21,182 nucleotides of DNA from DAIOSQ01 sp036752465 (lineage in GTDB: Bacteria; Pseudomonadota; Gammaproteobacteria; Legionellales; Legionellaceae), in NCBI GenBank assembly GCA_036752465.1, contig DAIOSQ010000016.1:1-21182 (forward strand), read 5' to 3'. Below, one piece after another: positions 14,384 through 21,182 of the stretch. The position numbers and the translations under genes were made by a program. Position 1 is the stretch's first letter; the number at the start of each line of letters is the position of its first letter. The notes beneath the pieces are model-generated. The model saw nothing but the letters and a program-made list of their open reading frames with translations, was not told the DNA's origin and did not search any database.

Positions 14384-14841
14384 CCGTAGTGGGTGCAGAG
14401 GCGTTGCGCTCTGAACTTCAACGGTTAAAATCTATTGAGCGCCCAAGGATTATTGAAGCGATTGCGGTAGCCAGGGCGCACGGTGATTTGAAAGAAAACG
14501 CTGAATACCATGCCGCGCGTGAAGAGCAAAGTTTTAATGAAGGGCGTATTCTTGAGCTGGAAGCCAAATTGTCGCTGTCGCAAATAGTCGATATCAGTCA
14601 GTTGACCAATCATGGCAAAGTAGTGTTTGGAGCTAAAGTTCTGGTATGTAACTTACAAACGGACACAGAACTCGAGTATCAAATTGTTGGTGAAGATGAA
14701 GCAGACATAAAAGTTAACAAAATATCGTACAGTTCACCGATTGGTCGTGCTCTAATAGGGAAAGAAGTTGGTGAGACCATTGTTGTCAGTACACCTGGCG
14801 GCAATGTTGATTATGAGATTCTAGCCGTCGACTATGTGTAA
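14365..14841 (+). CDS. greA: Transcription elongation factor GreA
   Basis: GreA enters the secondary channel of RNA polymerase and stimulates cleavage of backtracked transcripts. The 158-residue product matches E. coli GreA in length and along its course. The N-terminal coiled coil has the tip HGDLKENAEYHAAREEQ, where D41 and E44 are the acidic residues that place the catalytic metal. The C-terminal FKBP-like domain includes ADIKVNKIS, SPIGRALIGKEVGE and TPGGNVDYEI. The ATG at 14365 (MQKHPMTVVGAEALR) aligns with the normal start and has GAGAGG 5 bases upstream, inside carB. A GTG at 14359 would add two residues. Overlap with carB implies one transcript, an arrangement (carA-carB-greA) known from other gammaproteobacteria. 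It converges on the nuclease gene with 29 bases between stops. Confidence 0.97.
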   Translation: MQKHPMTVVGAEALRSELQRLKSIERPRIIEAIAVARAHGDLKENAEYHAAREEQSFNEGRILELEAKLSLSQIVDISQLTNHGKVVFGAKVLVCNLQTDTELEYQIVGEDEADIKVNKISYSSPIGRALIGKEVGETIVVSTPGGNVDYEILAVDYV

Positions 14842-14870
14842 CTTTGTATCCGTGTGGCTACCCATGCTGC

Positions 14871-17417
14871 TTATGCGGAATAGCGACATAGTGTTTGAAA
14901 ATCACAGCGGCTGCAAATAGCTGCTTTGGCGGGCAACGGTTGACACTGTCCGTCTTTGATTTCGTTGGCAAGTCCGTGTAAGGTGTTTTGCCACTTATGA
15001 CGTAAATTTAGCCAGGATTGATCGGCTTTTAATGTCTGGATGCCTTTCAGCGGTTTCGGCGACTCACTCAAGCCTACGCAGGTTAAGCGGCCTTGTTTTA
15101 ATTCTAAAAATAGCACCACACGTATCGCGTCATCTAACAACGTGTAGAGCAATAATTGCGGTGTAGTAGGGCGCTCATCATACCATGGCAGGCTGCTGGG
15201 AATATTGGTTTTATAGTCAATGATCCACTGTTCTTGCTGATCTATGCTGCAATCAAGGCGGTCGATGCGCACCTGGAACTGCAATTCTGCCAGGGTGATG
15301 TGACCAGATTTTTCTAGCGCGGCTACTGTAAATGGTGGCCGTGCACTGTCCCAGTCCAAACTAGCTTTAACCAGCAGATATAAGCGCTTTGCTTCTAAAC
15401 CTTGGACCAGCTTCGGCAGGGAGAAAGGCCGTTTACTGATCCAGGGTAGCATGGCTTGGTCAATGGCGGTTGCTATCATGCTGTCGAGTTGCGCTGAGCT
15501 CAAGGATAGGAGCATCTGTTGCGTTTGGAGTTGTTGCCACAGCAACTCGAGCGTTCGATGCAATATTTGCCCTCGTTCACTGGCATCGAGACCACGGCTT
15601 ATGGGTTGTGGTTTTTTGGCATGCAAACGGTATTGCGCGAAGGCGCGAAACGGGCACTGGGCTTGATAGGCTAAAATATTAGCGCCTCCGGCCAAACTTG
15701 AGGCTGACGATGGCAATGGATATACGTACGGTTCAACATAGGCTTGTAAGGCTGGCATGTGCTCGCTTGCATTTAATGTCGCTGGGGTTATGCAAGGGTA
15801 TTCTGTTATCAATGGGCTAGATGATTGATGCAATGCTTCCTGAAACTCGGGATAACTCATGATGCATTCCGCACATGAATTATGCATGCGTGTCAAAAGT
15901 TTCTGGGCAAAATGTAACTCTCGTTCGGTGTTGGCGTGCGGCATATCCAGTGATTTTTGTAATGTGATCGGGATAAACGCCGACATGTGCGCGCGCTGAG
16001 GAAAATTTTGATCCGTCATGCCACAAATCCATATGCCATCAAAATGACAACCACTGGCCTCAAGTAAGCCGAGAATTTTAATAGGTGTGTTGGCTTTTTC
16101 TGGTTGGAAAATGGTATGTTGCGCAATTTCGCGCAGAATTTGCATGGCGTCAGTTGCAGTGATTTTATCTTGGCAAACCAACGAGATATGATAAAAATCA
16201 TCCAGTAGAGTTAAAAAACGCTGAAAACACTGGTAGTTATCCGAGTCAAGGGAATACTCACCAGGAAACCCTAAAATTTCTAGTCTTGCTCGAAACAAGG
16301 TTGTCCAGGTAGCAATGGTCGCTTGTTTGGGGTAAGCCGGCATGGCCAACAATGCAGTGGCCAACAGTGGAGATGTTGTGTTGAGTATCTCGCAAAATAG
16401 CGGGATAGTTGTACGAGGCTCCTGCAATAGTGAGCTTTGCTCGATTTCGATTCGATTGGACCATTCTTGTTTTGATCCTGTCATAAAAGGTGAGTGCAAC
16501 AACAGTCTAGCCTGAGCTACGCTCAGATCTGTGCTCAACGCCAGAAAGTGCATGGCATGCGAAACCAACGGGTATTCTGACAAGGGTAGCCCCAATGAGA
16601 TATTGATTTCATCCGGCTGAAAATGTGTTAAAAAAAAGCGCCGCAACGATCGAAATTGCTGCTGTAAGTCAGGTACGACTACAGCGATATTACGTTGGCC
16701 ACTGGCCAATTTTGCTTTTAACCATTGCGCGATATTAAGCCATTCTTGCTCTTGATCGCTAGGAGCACAGCGGTAACGGACAGCTGAACCAGCTGCAAGA
16801 TCGTAGTGATATTGTAGATAACCGTTGCCAGCTAATGTTTGTTGTAATTGTTGTAATAATGGGAACTCATCATCAAAACAAGCCCAAATCATGGCATGAA
16901 CCGGGTACCATTCTGTGCTATTTTTGCGCTTATGTAGCGCGAGTAGGTACGGTATAATGTGTTCAGGTGTGATGGCCTGCTTGGCATCTAAGGCTTGCTG
17001 GAATGCCTCAATCCAGGCTTGAAATTGTTGTTGTTGCGGTATAGTTGCAAACAGTGGGTGTTGCAGAGAAAGACACCATTGTTGGCAGCGTTTCCAGGCA
17101 GTCATGACTTCGGTTACAAGGCTTTGTTGGTGTTCGGCGGGTAACAGGGTTTGTAAAATTTGCGCGAACAAATGGCGTTGCTGATGACTGTTCAACACCC
17201 GCGGATGCGCCTCGAATGGATAGCTCTGAAGCGCATGCTGATAAAGTTCTTGTAAAAATGTCTGGTAGGCGAAGCAGCGCGGTTTTTGGATGAGGGGTTC
17301 TTGTTGCTGATAAAAATAATCTTGTATCAATTGCTGGCTTAAGCGCTGATTGGGTGTGATGACCAACGCTCCCTGGCGCATGTGTTGAAATAATATGGTT
17401 TTGTCATGGATAATCAA
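14871..17417 (-). CDS. AddB/RecB-like PD-(D/E)XK nuclease with Fe-S cluster motif (probable DNA repair protein)
   Basis: About 848 residues. The C-terminal third is an AddB-type nuclease domain: C588 (QCPFRAFAQY), then H620 (RGQILHRTLELL), then the catalytic D720/D734/K736 region (RIDRLD...IIDYKT). The chain ends with C835, C838 and C844 in the CxxCx5C arrangement. Together with C588 these four cysteines form the 4Fe-4S staple known from AddB. The N-terminal part resembles an inactive UvrD-like helicase: it starts ITPNQRLSQQL and has no Walker A GxGKT. This fits the family annotated 'probable DNA repair protein'. A RecB/UvrD-type partner helicase is usual nearby but not present here. The start is uncertain: TTG 17417 gives the best match to the expected N-terminus, and ATG 17381 or GTG 17465 are alternatives. 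It follows the outer-membrane protein gene on the same strand. Confidence 0.82.
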   Translation of the reverse strand: MIIHDKTILFQHMRQGALVITPNQRLSQQLIQDYFYQQQEPLIQKPRCFAYQTFLQELYQHALQSYPFEAHPRVLNSHQQRHLFAQILQTLLPAEHQQSLVTEVMTAWKRCQQWCLSLQHPLFATIPQQQQFQAWIEAFQQALDAKQAITPEHIIPYLLALHKRKNSTEWYPVHAMIWACFDDEFPLLQQLQQTLAGNGYLQYHYDLAAGSAVRYRCAPSDQEQEWLNIAQWLKAKLASGQRNIAVVVPDLQQQFRSLRRFFLTHFQPDEINISLGLPLSEYPLVSHAMHFLALSTDLSVAQARLLLHSPFMTGSKQEWSNRIEIEQSSLLQEPRTTIPLFCEILNTTSPLLATALLAMPAYPKQATIATWTTLFRARLEILGFPGEYSLDSDNYQCFQRFLTLLDDFYHISLVCQDKITATDAMQILREIAQHTIFQPEKANTPIKILGLLEASGCHFDGIWICGMTDQNFPQRAHMSAFIPITLQKSLDMPHANTERELHFAQKLLTRMHNSCAECIMSYPEFQEALHQSSSPLITEYPCITPATLNASEHMPALQAYVEPYVYPLPSSASSLAGGANILAYQAQCPFRAFAQYRLHAKKPQPISRGLDASERGQILHRTLELLWQQLQTQQMLLSLSSAQLDSMIATAIDQAMLPWISKRPFSLPKLVQGLEAKRLYLLVKASLDWDSARPPFTVAALEKSGHITLAELQFQVRIDRLDCSIDQQEQWIIDYKTNIPSSLPWYDERPTTPQLLLYTLLDDAIRVVLFLELKQGRLTCVGLSESPKPLKGIQTLKADQSWLNLRHKWQNTLHGLANEIKDGQCQPLPAKAAICSRCDFQTLCRYSA

Positions 17418-17436
17418 AAGAGATACTCTAAAACAA

Positions 17437-18231
17437 TCATAATACCGGGAGCAAATAAGATACACTGGCCAGCATAGATATCATTTGGAAGGAGCGATTG
17501 CTGGTACTGGTACTGGAATTGGTTTGGTTGGCGTCACTAGGCAAAGTGATGGTATTGGCAGCAGATTGTTTGCCTAGATAGTTATAGATGAGCTCACTGG
17601 AAAGAAACCAGTTTTTGCTCATTTGATAGTTGGCACCTAAACCAAGATTGTACCCGGTTGTGTAGGCTTGTGAATTTAAGGTTACGTTGTGGCTGATTGT
17701 ACCGTTAAGATTCGATCCTATGTTGTTTTGTAGCGGGTTGGTTTTGATATCAGCAAAGCTGACACCACCTTCAACAAAAGGTAGGATATTCGGCAAAATT
17801 TTGTATCCCAAAATTGCGTTGATATTGTAAACGGGTTTTAAAATAACCGGACTATTATTGAGATGACTGCCTATGATATTGCTGTTTGGCAGGGCCAGTT
17901 TTGCTTGGGTCAACGATTCTATTGAGGTGTATTGCACGGAGGTTTTTGCACCGACGTAGGTATCTTGTTTAAAAAATTGCCCGTAACCGAACTGGCCATC
18001 GAATAGTTTAGCAGAACTGCTGCGCATCGTTGGCTCCGAGGTCATCATGGGTAGCTTAGACAATAGGTTCGGTTGCGTCAGGTTGCTCAAAGATGGGTTG
18101 AGAGGGATGCTAGGGCTGGTATAAAACGGTTGTAAATCATGATGCGCTTGAATGCCTTCCATCCCATTAGCCATAGCAATTTGCACCTGAATAACCATGC
18201 CAGCACATGCTATAAACTTGTTTTTTTTCAT
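17437..18231 (-). CDS. Outer-membrane beta-barrel protein (porin/opacity-type)
   Basis: The product has 264 residues and begins MKKNKFIACAGMVIQVQIAMA. Its signal peptide is likely cleaved after A19-M20-A21. After a Pro/Ser/Leu-rich stretch (about 30-75), alternating-hydrophobicity strands follow with barrel-like features: YVGAKTSVQYTSI, AILGYKILPNILPFVEGGVSFADI, YNLGLGANYQMSKNWFLSSELIYNYLG and a final strand MLASVSYLLPVL. The pattern is that of small 8-strand barrels (OmpA/OprF/opacity type). Loops are rich in Asn, Thr and Ser. The chain ends in Leu rather than the Phe most often found at the C-terminus of barrels. The start is fixed by AAGGAAG 8 bases before the ATG; the longer frame from 18321 would lack a signal peptide. 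The leader carries a 7-base hairpin. Confidence 0.75.
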   Translation of the reverse strand: MKKNKFIACAGMVIQVQIAMANGMEGIQAHHDLQPFYTSPSIPLNPSLSNLTQPNLLSKLPMMTSEPTMRSSSAKLFDGQFGYGQFFKQDTYVGAKTSVQYTSIESLTQAKLALPNSNIIGSHLNNSPVILKPVYNINAILGYKILPNILPFVEGGVSFADIKTNPLQNNIGSNLNGTISHNVTLNSQAYTTGYNLGLGANYQMSKNWFLSSELIYNYLGKQSAANTITLPSDANQTNSSTSTSNRSFQMISMLASVSYLLPVL

Positions 18232-18265
18232 AGTAACAACTTCCTTAATCTTCGCGCGATTTGTC

Positions 18266-18286
18266 AGATCATCTGATAAATGATCT
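18266..18286. other. Hairpin followed by T-run between the barrel gene and dapA
   Basis: AGATCAT (18266-18272) and ATGATCT (18280-18286) form a perfect 7-base stem, with six T (18286-18291) following on the plus strand. On the minus strand it lies in the leader of the barrel gene. The stem is AT-rich, so a terminator role is doubtful. Confidence 0.25.
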
Positions 18287-18436
18287 TTTTTATGCTGGGG
18301 TCTCTTTGATCCCTCATACATTTGATGTCAAGCTAAAATATACCCGTTATTTGATCAAAAGTCATCCCCTGACTCTTGAGAAATATGGGGGACATCAGTA
18401 CCATTAAGCCATCAGGATGTTAAGGGGGTTAGCGCG

Positions 18437-19309
18437 ATGTTTAAAGGCAGTGTGGTGGCGATGGTCACACCCATGCTGGACGATAAGGTCGATGTGCGGC
18501 GTTTGCAAGAGCTGGTGGAATTTCATATTGCATCTGGTACGCATGCGATTGTGGCGGCAGGTACTACCGGTGAGGCAGGCAGCTTAAGTCGAGATGAGAA
18601 GTTGTTGGTCATAAAAACCGTGATTGACCAAGCACGTGAGCGCATTCCTATCATTGCTGGTACTGCGGCCAATGCGACTAAAGATACCATTATGCTGTCG
18701 CAGATGGCCCTGGAGCTTGGTGTGCATGCATTATTGATTATGACGCCTTATTATATCAAGCCTACCCAAGAAGGTTTGTACCAACATTTTAGCCAAATTG
18801 CGCATGCTGTGCCTATTCCTATCATTCTCTACAATGTACCCAGCCGCACCGGTTGTGATTTATTACCGGAAACTGTGGCGCGTCTTGCCTGTATATCGAA
18901 TATAGTCGGGATCAAGGAAGCCACTGGACAAATGTGCCGCTTGCAAGATATTTTGCATGCATCACAAGGCAGCATAGATGTGTACAGTGGTGATGATTTG
19001 ACTGCCGCGGAATGGATGATGGCTGGGGCGAAGGCGGTTATCTCGGTCACTGCAAATGTTGCGCCGATATTGTTAGCTAAAATGTGTGATGCCGCCTTGG
19101 ATCAGGATCGTGTGACATGTCTGTCTATTCATGAAGAACTGCGGTCACTCAGTGAGCTGATGTTTTGTGAGTCGAACCCTATTCCTGTGAAATGGGCGTT
19201 GCATAAAATGGGTATGATGAGCGATGAAATTCGCCTGCCAATGACTCATTTATCAACAGAGTATCATCAAAAGTTGCACCAGGTCATGGTCAAATTACAT
19301 TTGCTCTAA
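18437..19309 (+). CDS. dapA: 4-Hydroxy-tetrahydrodipicolinate synthase
   Basis: DapA condenses pyruvate with aspartate semialdehyde, the first committed step to diaminopimelate and lysine. The 290-residue protein (E. coli 292) is full length and keeps the active site. K160 forms the Schiff base (IVGIKEATG). Y132 lies in LYNVPSRTG. T43 and T44 lie in GTTGE. Y106 lies in TPYY, and R137 is in the loop that binds the substrate carboxylate. The ATG has GGGGG 8 bases upstream. It appears to head an operon: a short lipoprotein gene starts 50 bases later and a peptidase-like gene after that. In gammaproteobacteria dapA is classically followed by bamC (dapX/nlpB). No lysine riboswitch was recognised in the 205-base region upstream. 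Confidence 0.97.
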   Translation: MFKGSVVAMVTPMLDDKVDVRRLQELVEFHIASGTHAIVAAGTTGEAGSLSRDEKLLVIKTVIDQARERIPIIAGTAANATKDTIMLSQMALELGVHALLIMTPYYIKPTQEGLYQHFSQIAHAVPIPIILYNVPSRTGCDLLPETVARLACISNIVGIKEATGQMCRLQDILHASQGSIDVYSGDDLTAAEWMMAGAKAVISVTANVAPILLAKMCDAALDQDRVTCLSIHEELRSLSELMFCESNPIPVKWALHKMGMMSDEIRLPMTHLSTEYHQKLHQVMVKLHLL

Positions 19310-19359
19310 GGCAACAATTTTTTGTGAGATGGATTGGTTAATCTGATAGAGGTAATACT

Positions 19360-19575
19360 GTGAAATATGTACCATGGTTACTGTTGTGTCTTGTGTTGTG
19401 TGGTTGTGAGTCCTACTATGCCACCAATGCGGAGAAACAATATTTACGGAGTCACAATGGTGCAGCTGTCCAGGTACCCCCACCTTTGACAGCAGCTGAA
19501 ATCAATCATTTTTATGATCTGCCAGCGCAAAATCAAGCGGCAGAAATTAATATTGAGCCACCGAAATCAAAATGA
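19360..19575 (+). CDS. Short lipoprotein resembling only the N-terminal part of BamC
   Basis: The product has 71 residues and uses a GTG start, supported by AGAGG 7 bases upstream. A hydrophobic leader (MKYVPWLLLCLVLCGC) ends in a lipobox with C16 as the lipidated residue; +2 is Glu, so outer-membrane sorting is expected. The mature part is short and polar. Its VQVPPPLTAAEINHFYDLP resembles the extended N-terminal segment of BamC, which wraps around BamD, with its typical 'vPp.L....YyiP' pattern. The two folded BamC domains are absent. Position directly after dapA matches that of bamC. The proposal of a minimal BamC is inference; a dapA-linked lipoprotein of other function remains possible. 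The stop is 9 bases before the next start. Confidence 0.7.
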   Translation: MKYVPWLLLCLVLCGCESYYATNAEKQYLRSHNGAAVQVPPPLTAAEINHFYDLPAQNQAAEINIEPPKSK

Positions 19576-19584
19576 GGCGTCATT

Positions 19585-20874
19585 ATGTCTGCAAAAAATG
19601 CCACCCAAAAAATCATCCATGAATTGTCCAATCGTATTGTAGATGCGCAAAGAAAAATTCGTATTTTAGATCTAATCAAATGGGATGATTCGATCAAACA
19701 CTCATTTTTGCAGAAAAAAGGCAAACAAATGCCGCAAGTCACCGAAGATTATTACCACAATCGGCCACTGCCTTTTGAGCTCGTCGCAAAAATTGAGGAG
19801 TTTCACACGATTGCACGGGATGCGCAGAATGAGTTGGGTCAATACTCGCCGATGACACGTTTAATCAGTAGAAGATGTGCCGAGTATATCCGATCAGTAG
19901 AAATGCTCAGCAAACGAGGCACGCCAGCTTTTTCTGAACTGTCTATGGAACTTTACGGCAGTCCCAATGACGTATTTTACCCGGGTGGCCCAAGATTATC
20001 AGATATGGGGGTGCTGCTGTTTGATGTCTTGACTGCCTTGGATGTGCAATTGCAATCCGAGGATGATGTTAAAAAATATACGCCGCAATATGCGCAAGCG
20101 TATTTGCAAGAACGTCTGGGCAAGTTTTTTGATATGCATCCAGGCAAAGTCACTGTTGTTATCAGCGATGACATGGTGGCAGATGCTGCAGCAGGCGCGG
20201 ATAGTATTAAATTAAGTCAAAATGTTATGTTTAGCCAGCGTGATTTACAGTATCTTGAGGTGCATGAAGGCTGGGTACATGTGGGGACTACTTTGAACGG
20301 TGCTGAGCAGCCTTATTGTTCGTTTTTATCCAAAGGGTCACCATCTTGTAGCGTCATCCAAGAGGGTTTGGCGGTGATTACCGAGGTGGTCAGTTTGTCA
20401 TCTAATCCTGCACGGATGCGAAAAATAACCAATCGCGTGATTGCGCTAGATAAAGTTTCTCAGGGTGCCAATTTTCTTGATATATATCACTATTTTCTTG
20501 GCTGTGGGTTACAACCCGAAGAAAGCTATTATCAATGTGTGCGAATATTCAGGGGAAGTTTGCCAGAGGCTGGTGCTTTTACTAAAGATTTGTCTTATGC
20601 CAAAGGATTGGTGTTGATATATAATTTTATTCGTTTTGCCATCAGTCAACATCGAGTAGATGCCGTGCCTCTATTGTTTTTAGGGAAATTGTCCTTGGAT
20701 GATATACCATTATTGCAAGCACTACAGCATCAGGAATTGCTCACGCCCCCGATGTATTTGCCGCCGCCCTTTCGTGATTTATCTGCGTTGAGCGCATGGA
20801 TGAGTTTTTCCTTATTTTTAAATAAATTCGATTTGGATACGATGCAAGAGAATTTTATGTTTTTACTCAATTAG
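19585..20874 (+). CDS. QEGLA-motif protein (DUF1704 / MATCAP-like putative metallopeptidase)
   Basis: The 429-residue protein belongs to the family annotated 'flavohemoglobin expression-modulating QEGLA motif protein'. It carries H227-E228-x3-H232 (VHEGWVHVG) and, 26 residues on, the signature Q259-E260-G261-L262-A263. In the related animal tubulin carboxypeptidase MATCAP such an HExxxH plus downstream Glu binds zinc and cleaves a C-terminal tyrosine, so H227, H232 and E260 are likely zinc ligands and E228 the general base. The substrate in bacteria is unknown. The ATG has GAGG 7 bases upstream and starts 9 bases after the lipoprotein stop, so it is probably co-transcribed with dapA. There is no signal peptide, so it is cytosolic. 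Its last 8 bases overlap the convergent amidotransferase gene. Confidence 0.88.
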   Translation: MSAKNATQKIIHELSNRIVDAQRKIRILDLIKWDDSIKHSFLQKKGKQMPQVTEDYYHNRPLPFELVAKIEEFHTIARDAQNELGQYSPMTRLISRRCAEYIRSVEMLSKRGTPAFSELSMELYGSPNDVFYPGGPRLSDMGVLLFDVLTALDVQLQSEDDVKKYTPQYAQAYLQERLGKFFDMHPGKVTVVISDDMVADAAAGADSIKLSQNVMFSQRDLQYLEVHEGWVHVGTTLNGAEQPYCSFLSKGSPSCSVIQEGLAVITEVVSLSSNPARMRKITNRVIALDKVSQGANFLDIYHYFLGCGLQPEESYYQCVRIFRGSLPEAGAFTKDLSYAKGLVLIYNFIRFAISQHRVDAVPLLFLGKLSLDDIPLLQALQHQELLTPPMYLPPPFRDLSALSAWMSFSLFLNKFDLDTMQENFMFLLN

Positions 20875-21182
20875 ATCCGGTGGATAAGAAATTGGCTAGC
20901 ATGTCCATGCCATGTTCGGTTAAAACTGCTTCAGGATGAAATTGCACCCCGTATAAGTGATATTTTCGATGAGAAATCGCCATGATGGTGCCGTCTTCGG
21001 CCCATGCGTCGATGGCGAGTGCAGCTGGTAGCGTAGCTGTTTGGATAGCCAGAGAATGGTAACGCGCTACGTTTAACGGATTCGGTAATCCACGAAACAA
21101 GTTTTTTTGCTGATGCGTGATGCAAGATGTTTTGCCATGTAATATTTTGGGTGCGTGCGTGATGGTGGCACCTAAAGCATGC
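20867..21182 (-). CDS. Glutamine amidotransferase of anthranilate / aminodeoxychorismate synthase (TrpG/PabA), 3' part
   Basis: The C-terminal 104 residues are present; the N-terminus lies beyond the right edge. The visible part has the family markers HGKTS, NLFRGLPNPLNVARYHSLAI, WAEDGTIMAISH and the C-terminal GVQFHPEAVLTEHG, which holds the catalytic His and Glu of the class I amidotransferase triad. The nucleophilic Cys is outside the window. The enzyme releases ammonia from glutamine for the chorismate-using partner (TrpE or PabB). In many bacteria one protein serves both, so trpG and pabA cannot be told apart here. The stop codon overlaps the end of the QEGLA-motif gene by 8 bases on the opposite strand. 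Confidence 0.92.
   Translation of the reverse strand, partial: HALGATITHAPKILHGKTSCITHQQKNLFRGLPNPLNVARYHSLAIQTATLPAALAIDAWAEDGTIMAISHRKYHLYGVQFHPEAVLTEHGMDMLANFLSTGSN

Noticed and set aside
18232..18436. Lysine riboswitch upstream of dapA
   Set aside because: I could not find the multi-helix junction and conserved loops of that riboswitch; only a small AT-rich hairpin is present.

Overview
The window looks like a chromosomal segment of a gammaproteobacterium. The rnhA-dnaQ pair, the LysP-type permease, carB-greA, dapA followed by a short lipoprotein, and YggX all match gammaproteobacterial family patterns. Several unrecognised, poorly conserved genes sit among them: a DUF2235-type hydrolase, a 412-residue unknown, a lysine-rich coiled-coil protein and a secreted unknown. 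That mixture is reminiscent of host-associated Legionellales (Legionella/Coxiella/Berkiella-like). The lineage is an inference from gene content; there is no rRNA here to settle it.

Layout. Positions 1-141 (minus) hold the start of a membrane protein that runs off the left edge. A 410-base gap follows, with its promoter, a possible decayed methyltransferase-like gene and a promoter for rnhA. rnhA and dnaQ (plus) overlap by 4 bases and converge on a gene for a secreted unknown (1686-2507, minus). A tRNA-Phe(GAA) with its own promoter lies at 2692-2767, followed by a LysP-like permease. Positions 4403-8057 carry two accessory genes: a 768-residue DUF2235/Tle1-like hydrolase with an 11-G homopolymer in its coding frame, and a 412-residue unknown. 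They converge on a PsuG-like/YggX pair on the minus strand (8074-9289). The YggX upstream region contains two abutting palindromes beside a promoter for an A-rich coiled-coil gene (9436-10503), then a small Cys/His-rich membrane protein (10726-10998).

The second half is mostly housekeeping. carB (without carA next to it) and greA overlap at 11153-14841. They converge on a lone AddB/RecB-type Fe-S nuclease (14871 to about 17417, minus), which lies just downstream of an outer-membrane beta-barrel gene (17437-18231, minus). Diverging from these are dapA, a 71-residue lipoprotein resembling only the N-terminal part of BamC, and a QEGLA/MATCAP-type putative metallopeptidase. That last gene ends in an 8-base convergent overlap with the 3' part of a TrpG/PabA glutamine amidotransferase cut by the right edge.

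The most striking signal is the G11 tract in the hydrolase gene. Losing one G creates a TAG at once, and gaining one G reaches a TAA four codons later, so the tract could act as an on/off switch for the C-terminal half of the protein. Other points of interest are a PsuG homologue whose catalytic lysines appear replaced, the tandem palindromes at 9357-9382, the minimal BamC-like lipoprotein and the separation of carB from carA.
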